Assembly (NCBI RefSeq): GCF_018424685.1
Contig: NZ_QTKX01000001.1
Coordinates: 2,108,001-2,172,000, forward strand
Source of the DNA: Mesobacillus boroniphilus
Lineage (GTDB): Bacteria > Bacillota > Bacilli > Bacillales > Cytobacillaceae
Length of the DNA stretch: 64,000 nt
Direction: 5' to 3'
Of this stretch, positions 59,055-64,000 are shown one piece after another; within the stretch, counting starts at the first letter, position 1, and every line of letters starts with the position of its first letter. The position numbers were made by a program, and so were the translations under genes. Below the pieces are notes generated by a model. It worked only from the letters and a program-made list of their open reading frames with translations. It had not been told where the DNA came from and ran no database searches.

Positions 59055-59885
59055 TTAACCTCCTAAATTTCTTAAAACATTCGCTTCCATTCTCTTGACG
59101 TCGGGAAAAATCCCTGTCCATATTTCAAAAGCAAGTGCTCCCTGGAAAACAAACATTCCTACACCATTCTGGACTGTAGCTCGCCTTTTCGAAGCTGCTT
59201 TTAAAAACTTTGTTTGCAATGGATTATAAATTATATCACTAACTATCGTATTCTGGGTTATGTTTTCAAGCGAAAGCGGTAAACTTTCTGTATCAGGTAC
59301 CATCCCTATAGAAGTTGTCTGGATGATCAGCTGATATTCAGCAAGTGACTTTTCAGCCGATTCCTGGCTAAGAACCTTTGATTCTACCTTGAATGGGCAA
59401 GAGCTGACAAGCTCCTCAGCCTTTTCAGTTGTCCGGTTGTAAAGGTCAATCCTTCCAATACCCGCCTGGGCCATCGAAAAGTAAATTGCTCGTGAAGCAC
59501 CACCTGCACCAATAATCAAAGCTGACCTTGAACCAAGATCAGCAGCCATCGATTCAAGCCCTTTAACAAACCCAGGACCATCAGTATTATAGCCTACCAG
59601 AAGGCCATTTTCGTTTTTGACAGTGTTGACCGCTCCTATTGCTCTGGCCAAGGGATCAACTTTATCAAGGTGTGCGATGATCTCTGTTTTGTGCGGAATG
59701 GTTACATTGAAGCCGCTCACACCGAGCGCTTTCAACCCTTTCACAGCATCTCCAAGATTCCCTTTGCGTACATGGAAAGGCAGATAAACGGCATCGATTC
59801 CATAAAGATCAAATAAATCATTGTGCATGGCAGGAGACATCGAATGTGCGATAGGATCGCCAATGACACCGAACAATTTTTTCAA
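59055..59885 (-). CDS. aroE: Shikimate dehydrogenase
   Basis: NADPH-dependent enzyme of aromatic amino acid synthesis, reducing 3-dehydroshikimate. The 276-residue protein has HSMSPAMHNDLF near 14-25, NVTIPHK near 60-66 (catalytic Lys), YNTDGPGF near 100-107, and the NADP-binding GAGGASRAI near 127-135. The start is TTG at 59885 with a GGGAG site; no ATG is in frame nearby. Follows yqeH by 71 bases. Confidence 0.95.
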   Translation of the reverse strand: MKKLFGVIGDPIAHSMSPAMHNDLFDLYGIDAVYLPFHVRKGNLGDAVKGLKALGVSGFNVTIPHKTEIIAHLDKVDPLARAIGAVNTVKNENGLLVGYNTDGPGFVKGLESMAADLGSRSALIIGAGGASRAIYFSMAQAGIGRIDLYNRTTEKAEELVSSCPFKVESKVLSQESAEKSLAEYQLIIQTTSIGMVPDTESLPLSLENITQNTIVSDIIYNPLQTKFLKAASKRRATVQNGVGMFVFQGALAFEIWTGIFPDVKRMEANVLRNLGG

Positions 59886-59956
59886 TTCATCTCCCGCCCT
59901 CTCTCTTTAAGTTGGTATTACCAAACAATCTATTTAACATATCCCCTTGGCTGGCT

Positions 59957-61060
59957 CTAAATAAGTGACCTTCTCAGCATTACATGAACGCCTTTAGGGA
60001 CATGCGCGGCGACTTTTGCGCCCGCGTCATTGACCGTTACCCAGCCAAGTCCTGAGAAAACAACATCGGTTTTGGCTTCCTTGATTGTGAACTCATGTCG
60101 GACAAGTTCAGGAAATTCATCCATCTGCTCACGTCGAGGCGGTGTCAGCAGCTCACCAGCATGATTCTCATACAGTTCATCCGCTTTTTCAAGCTTTGTT
60201 CGATGTATGCTGATTTCATTCGGTACATAGCATGAAAAAGACCTTCTGCCGCCTGATATATAATCGAAACGGGCCAGACCGCCGAAAAATAGTGTCTGCT
60301 GTTCATTCAACTGGTACACCTTTGTCTTGATTTCTTTTTTAGGCGTGATGAACTTCAAATCACGCTTATCAACGTAGTGCGCCATCTGATGATGGTTGAT
60401 GATACCTGGAGTATCAACAATCGCTTTGCCATCCTCAAGCGGAATTTCAATCATATCAAGGGTCGTTCCCGGAAAGTGTGAAGTGGTGATTATATCACCT
60501 TCGCCTGTCACTTCCTTGATAATCCTATTAATAAAAGTAGATTTCCCTACATTTGTACAGCCTACAATATAAACATCCTTGCCGTTGCGATATTCATCTA
60601 TTGCCGCTGCGGCTTCCTTTATATTATAGCCTTTTGCAGCACTGACGAGGAATACATCAATCGGATTGAGCCCCAATTCCCTTGACTCCTTCTTCATCCA
60701 GTCAATCAACTTTCGCTGTTTGACCGATTTAGGAACGAGATCGGCCTTATTGCCGATCAATAATACCGGGTTTTTCCCCGCGAAACGATGGATTCCCGGC
60801 AGCCAGCTCCCATTGAAATCAAAAATATCAACAATCTTGACAATCAGGGCATCCCTGCTGCCAAGTTCATTCAATATTTTTAAAAAGTCGTCATCCGTCA
60901 GGCTTACATCCTGGATTTCATTATAATTTTTCAAGCGGAAGCATCTTTGGCAGACAACGACCTCTTTTTCCAATGAAGAGGACGGAGCATATCCTAATTC
61001 CTCTGGATTTTCCGTCTGTATTTTGACACCACAGCCTGTGCAGTTAAATTGCTCACTCAA
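59957..61060 (-). CDS. yqeH: Ribosome biogenesis GTPase YqeH
   Basis: Circularly permuted GTPase needed for 30S assembly. The 367 residues begin with a zinc finger (CTGCGVKI near 6-13, CQRCFRLKNY near 37-46). The G motifs come in permuted order: G4 NKADLVPKS near 103-111, then G1 GCTNVGKSTF near 167-176, G2, and G3 DTPG near 216-219. The start is TTG at 61060, 8 bases after GGGAGG. It directly follows yqeG. Confidence 0.94.
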   Translation of the reverse strand: MSEQFNCTGCGVKIQTENPEELGYAPSSSLEKEVVVCQRCFRLKNYNEIQDVSLTDDDFLKILNELGSRDALIVKIVDIFDFNGSWLPGIHRFAGKNPVLLIGNKADLVPKSVKQRKLIDWMKKESRELGLNPIDVFLVSAAKGYNIKEAAAAIDEYRNGKDVYIVGCTNVGKSTFINRIIKEVTGEGDIITTSHFPGTTLDMIEIPLEDGKAIVDTPGIINHHQMAHYVDKRDLKFITPKKEIKTKVYQLNEQQTLFFGGLARFDYISGGRRSFSCYVPNEISIHRTKLEKADELYENHAGELLTPPRREQMDEFPELVRHEFTIKEAKTDVVFSGLGWVTVNDAGAKVAAHVPKGVHVMLRRSLI

Positions 61061-61063
61061 ATC

Positions 61064-61585
61064 TTAGTCCTCCCAATTCAGCTTTCCTTGTTTCCTGAAC
61101 CAATTTAAAATTCTTCTTTCAACTTTCCTGTTGAATCTAGTCACAAACCCATCCGTCTGCGCAACTGGAATAACAAGAATAGTATGGAAGCCGCTTCTAT
61201 TACCTCCGAGTACATCGGTTAAAAGCTGGTCGCCAATCACGACCGTATCTTCTTTCCGCAATCCCATTTGCTTTACTGCCTTATTGAATGCCCGAGTCAT
61301 CGGCTTTCTCGCTAGAAAGATAAAAGGGATCTGAAGCGGATCCGAAAATGCCTTAACTCTTTTTTCATTATTATTTGAAACAATCGTTACGAGTATTTCA
61401 TTTTTCCTCATATTATCAAACCACTCGATCAGCTTGGGCGTCGCATAGGGACGATCCCACTCAACGAGTGTATTGTCAAGGTCGGTGATTATACCCTTCA
61501 CACCTTTTTCATGAAGGCTTTCGGGGGTGATTTCAAAAATACTTTTTACATGCTGGTCAGGCAAAAAATGCTTTAGCAATTTCAT
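61064..61585 (-). CDS. yqeG: HAD family phosphatase YqeG
   Basis: Class IIIA HAD hydrolase of 173 residues, with TDLDNTLVEWD near 35-45 (nucleophile Asp), TIVSNNNEKRV, and GDQLLTDVLGGNRSG near 117-131. Substrate unknown. ATG at 61585 follows GAGGTG. First gene of the eight-gene operon; its upstream gap carries a DnaA-box cluster shared with divergent sda. Confidence 0.93.
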   Translation of the reverse strand: MKLLKHFLPDQHVKSIFEITPESLHEKGVKGIITDLDNTLVEWDRPYATPKLIEWFDNMRKNEILVTIVSNNNEKRVKAFSDPLQIPFIFLARKPMTRAFNKAVKQMGLRKEDTVVIGDQLLTDVLGGNRSGFHTILVIPVAQTDGFVTRFNRKVERRILNWFRKQGKLNWED

Positions 61586-61789
61586 TACACCTCATTAATT
61601 AATTTCCTATCATTCCGTTAACATCATACCCAATTTTATCCTCGTATTCAAAGCAAACATTTAAATGGATAGGAAATAAAGAAAAATACCCGCTAAAACT
61701 CGACAAAAACAACCTTTAATCGCTTTAGTTCAGATTTTTTTAAAAATATCCCAAAAAACTTTTCGACAAAATCCAACGATTTCCAATCC

Positions 61790-61888
61790 TGTGGATAACC
61801 TTATTCACAAAACACACATTGATTCTATTAATATTTTCCCATTTATAAACAAATTAATCACAGGTTATCCACCACCATCTGTGGATAA
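61790..61888. promoter_or_regulatory. DnaA-box cluster upstream of sda
   Basis: Three sites match TTATNCACA exactly: 61790-61798 (minus), 61801-61809 (plus), 61880-61888 (minus). Two more have one mismatch: TTAATCACA at 61854-61862 and TTATCCACC at 61865-61873. In B. subtilis the yqeG-sda gap is a known DnaA-box cluster and DnaA links replication stress to sda. The rest of the 420-base gap (61586-62005) is AT-rich with no ORF. Confidence 0.85.
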
Positions 61889-61897
61889 TTAGAACAG

Positions 61898-61926
61898 TTG
61901 TTCTCTAAGTTTCATTCTGATAGAGT
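61898..61926 (+). promoter_or_regulatory. Candidate promoter of sda
   Basis: TTGTTC (61898-61903) and TAGAGT (61921-61926) with a 17-base spacer, 10 bases after the last DnaA box. Both hexamers are weak. Confidence 0.4.
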
Positions 61927-62005
61927 AAGGGTAGAACAAAACAACTTACAATTATATGCAATTAACATCTGTTTTAGAAGATCCTTTTGGGGGTGAATGA
62001 CTGGA

Positions 62006-62146
62006 ATGCGTAAACTGTCGGACGAGCTGTTGATCGAGTCTTATTATAAAGCAAGAGAGTTGAATTTAAGCTACGAGTTTATTCGTTTGATTGAAACGGA
62101 AATCCACCGGCGTTCATTATCTAACCGAATTAAAGCCTCATCCTGA
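62006..62146 (+). CDS. sda: Sporulation checkpoint protein Sda
   Basis: Small helical-hairpin inhibitor of the sporulation kinases (KinA), made when replication is blocked so that cells do not sporulate with damaged chromosomes. The 46-residue protein [20 protein letters not shown]... is a clear match in sequence and size. ATG at 62006, with GGGGGTGA upstream. It is preceded by the DnaA-box cluster and followed by a terminator. Confidence 0.95.
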   Translation: MRKLSDELLIESYYKARELNLSYEFIRLIETEIHRRSLSNRIKASS

Positions 62147-62175
62147 CAGCCCCTAAAAGGGCTTTTTTTTTGTTT
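62146..62175 (+). terminator. Terminator of sda
   Basis: Stem AGCCC / GGGCT (62148-62163) followed by nine Ts. Confidence 0.85.
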
Positions 62176-62207
62176 TTTTATATAGGTGTTATGCTAATTA
62201 ATCTAAA

Positions 62208-62239
62208 AATAGCTAAAGGCACAGATTTACCCTGTGCCC
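62208..62239 (-). terminator. Terminator of psd
   Basis: Stem GGCACAG / CTGTGCC (62218-62238) with a T-rich tail on the minus strand. Confidence 0.75.
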
Positions 62240-62247
62240 CTCGCTTT

Positions 62248-63036
62248 TCAGCTTTGTACATTTAAAGTGCCGATTTTCTCGCCATACTTAATATGATATG
62301 GAGGAGTGATTTCCGGCAGCAGGGTAATAGAATCTTTCTCAAACAACAAGACTACAGTTGAACCGAAGGTGAAATAAGCCATTTGTTCACCTTTCTCCAG
62401 CTTTTGGCCGTCGTGTGTTGTTTCAATAGAATTGACAAACATGGCGCCTACCTTGATTACAGCTGCCATGCCTGCATTATGCCTGATTTCAGTGATCTTC
62501 CGGTAGTTTTTAGATAATGGGTAGTTTCCATATTGCAACCCCATTTTATTAACAGGGTACGACTTCAATCCCAACGTCCACTGGTTAATGATCTCACCTG
62601 TTACCGGACTGTGAATTTGATGGTAGTGGCTTGGGCTCAGGTAAAAAATCATATAAGTCCCCTGCTCATATCTGGCCATTGCTTCATCACTACCGAGCAT
62701 CTCAGAAATAGAATATACCTTTCCTTTTACCGTGATCGTTTTATCAGCCTCGATTTGGCCAACCTCTTCGATTACTGAATCTACTGGACTAACAGCTGAC
62801 AGAGGATCCTCATCTATCTTCCTTGTTCCTTCTTTTAGGTCCCTGATGAAAAATTGATGGAGACTTTCATATTCACCAATTGGCTTCTCCATCTCCTCCT
62901 GGTTGATTTTATACGTTTTAGCAAATGAAGGAATAATCCTTTTGCTGCTCTTGGATTTTGCGAATTTATGCAAAATGTCCGAAGTCCACTTCCCATTTGT
63001 CAATTCTATAAGCAGGCGATATATAGATTGGAACAA
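62248..63036 (-). CDS. psd: Phosphatidylserine decarboxylase
   Basis: Membrane-associated pyruvoyl enzyme that makes phosphatidylethanolamine from phosphatidylserine. The 262-residue proenzyme has YLSPSHYHQIHSP near 131-143 and the self-cleavage site FGST (GS bond, near 226-229), whose Ser becomes the pyruvoyl group. The start is TTG at 63036 after GGAGG. It is divergent from pssA, the preceding step; the two are not an operon here. Confidence 0.94.
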   Translation of the reverse strand: MFQSIYRLLIELTNGKWTSDILHKFAKSKSSKRIIPSFAKTYKINQEEMEKPIGEYESLHQFFIRDLKEGTRKIDEDPLSAVSPVDSVIEEVGQIEADKTITVKGKVYSISEMLGSDEAMARYEQGTYMIFYLSPSHYHQIHSPVTGEIINQWTLGLKSYPVNKMGLQYGNYPLSKNYRKITEIRHNAGMAAVIKVGAMFVNSIETTHDGQKLEKGEQMAYFTFGSTVVLLFEKDSITLLPEITPPYHIKYGEKIGTLNVQS

Positions 63037-63133
63037 TGCTCTACCTCCGATTATTATCTATGCGTTTGCAACGGATAGATTGTTTTTGTTTTGCAGGATT
63101 TAATCAACAATTCCGAAAAGTAAAAAAGAAATC

Positions 63134-63162
63134 TTTACGAAAAAGCATAATCAGCTTAGAAT
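63134..63162 (+). promoter_or_regulatory. Candidate SigA promoter of pssA
   Basis: TTTACG (63134-63139) and TAGAAT (63157-63162), spaced 17 bases, 63 bases before the pssA start. A second very AT-rich stretch (63163-63180) follows. Confidence 0.5.
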
Positions 63163-63225
63163 TATATATTATTATATAATAACCCAATGTGCTAGTTCCC
63201 TTTTTGGATTATGAGGAGTGAAACT

Positions 63226-63765
63226 ATGTTTCTGCATGATGTACTTGACTCTACTGTCAAGAAAGTAAAATCCCAGACAGCCAATCTTCTGACATTGGCA
63301 AATCTTTCTTTAGGTGGATTCGCAATCATCGTTGCCATCAACGGCAATCTGAATCTAAGCCTTTTACTGATTTTCATAGCAGCCCTGGCAGATCGTTTTG
63401 ATGGCATGGTTGCCAGAAAGCTCAATATCGAATCCGATCTTGGAAAGCAGTTAGATTCCATGAGTGATATTATATCATTTGGAGTTGCACCTGCATTATT
63501 AATCTATCAGGGAATTTTATCCGAGTTTGGTGCTCCCGGCGCCTTCTTTATCGTTTTTTATATAGGCTGCGGTGCCTTCCGCCTGGCACGATTCAATATC
63601 ACCGAGAATACCGGATATTTCACAGGTTTGCCTATTACAGCAGCAGGAGTGCTGGCAACGCTAAGCTTCCTTGCCATTCCCCACGTTCCACCGCAAACAT
63701 TCCTGTTCATTATGTTGACTCTCAGCCTGCTGATGGTCAGTCCATTCAAGCTGAGAAAAGTATAA
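63226..63765 (+). CDS. pssA: CDP-diacylglycerol-serine phosphatidyltransferase
   Basis: Integral membrane enzyme that makes phosphatidylserine from CDP-diacylglycerol and serine. The 179-residue protein has the CDP-alcohol phosphotransferase motif spanning residues 52-75: D, then FDGMVARKLN, then a G and the two final Asp residues of QLDSMSD. Several membrane helices follow. I choose ATG 63226 after AGGAG; the ATG at 63211 lacks a site. Confidence 0.93.
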   Translation: MFLHDVLDSTVKKVKSQTANLLTLANLSLGGFAIIVAINGNLNLSLLLIFIAALADRFDGMVARKLNIESDLGKQLDSMSDIISFGVAPALLIYQGILSEFGAPGAFFIVFYIGCGAFRLARFNITENTGYFTGLPITAAGVLATLSFLAIPHVPPQTFLFIMLTLSLLMVSPFKLRKV

Positions 63766-63792
63766 AACCCAGCCTAAAATGGCTGGGTTTTC
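63764..63792 (+). terminator. Terminator of pssA
   Basis: Stem AAAACCCAGCC / GGCTGGGTTTT (63764-63791) directly after the stop codon. Confidence 0.9.
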
Positions 63793-63917
63793 GTACGTTT
63801 ATTTGTATTCAGAAGCCTGTCTTGTGTATGTCCCTCTTTAAAGGGACACTTTACCGAAAAGAGCACTCCTGATTGCCAGTTTCGCGAATTTATTCTCCCT
63901 ACTGGCAAGCAGCATTA

Positions 63918-64000
63918 TTACTCAGTCAAAGCCATAAATTCTTCGACATCCTCAACACACATCCGGACTGCTTTTTCCCAGAAATCCTTTTTCGTGAGAT
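63918..64000 (-). CDS. 3' end of an unidentified gene
   Basis: The last 26 codons of a minus-strand reading frame run in from the right edge and end with TAA at 63920-63918. The visible C-terminus (LTKKDFWEKAVRMCVEDVEE, then FMALTE) is charged and helical, with codon use like its neighbours. I cannot assign a family. The gap to pssA (63793-63917) has a small hairpin TGTCCCT / AGGGACA at about 63830 but no clear T-tract. Confidence 0.5.
   Translation of the reverse strand, partial: LTKKDFWEKAVRMCVEDVEEFMALTE

Overview
The window reads as core chromosome of an aerobic, endospore-forming member of the Bacillaceae. It carries sporulation genes (spoIIP, gpr, yqfC, yqfD, sda), the comE competence locus, CIRCE/HrcA heat-shock control, a glycyl T-box, and SigW- and FadR-type control sites. 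Gene order largely follows the Bacillus subtilis block from yqfU/nfo to yqeG, read mostly on the minus strand. I cannot name the species. No rRNA, tRNA, prophage, CRISPR array or complete insertion sequence is visible.

Layout, left to right. 1-5.9 kb: the end of a zinc importer operon (znuC, znuB) with a Zur-type operator, then yqfT, nfo, cshB, yqfQ/vrrA and ispH. 6-10.5 kb: yqfO, trmK, cccA, then an acyl-CoA dehydrogenase with a FadR-type site and an unknown membrane protein, neither of which belongs to the B. subtilis order. 10.6-14.1 kb: the macromolecular synthesis operon yqxD-dnaG-sigA, where yqxD seems to start at ATT. 14.3-19.5 kb: ppsR, ccpN and T-box-controlled glyQS. 19.5-24.9 kb: recO, yqzL, era, dgkA, ybeY, pgpH, with cdd missing between dgkA and era. 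25.8-32.3 kb: phoH, yqfD, yqfC, an unknown yqfB-position gene, floA and nfeD behind a SigW promoter, yqeY and rpsU. 32.5-45.2 kb: yqeW, mtaB, rsmE, prmA, the hrcA-grpE-dnaK-dnaJ operon, hemW, lepA.

45.4-51.5 kb: an accessory NERD-domain gene followed by a 52-bp tandem repeat array, then yqxA, spoIIP, gpr, rpsT, holA and yqzM. 51.6-56.1 kb: comEC, comEB, comEA and divergent comER. 56.5-61.6 kb: the tightly packed yqeG-yqeH-aroE-yhbY-nadD-yqeK-rsfS-yqeM operon (ribosome assembly, NAD and shikimate synthesis). 62-63.8 kb: sda behind a DnaA-box cluster, then divergent psd and pssA, which together make phosphatidylethanolamine.

The gene content is mostly conserved housekeeping. The unusual material is between genes. 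Three convergent intergenic gaps hold tandem repeats of unrelated sequence that share a 52-bp period. Three further families of dispersed palindromic elements occupy other gaps, one of them triplicated beside pgpH. The ATT start of yqxD, the loss of cdd with separate promotion of era, and the acyl-CoA dehydrogenase insertion are the other points worth checking.
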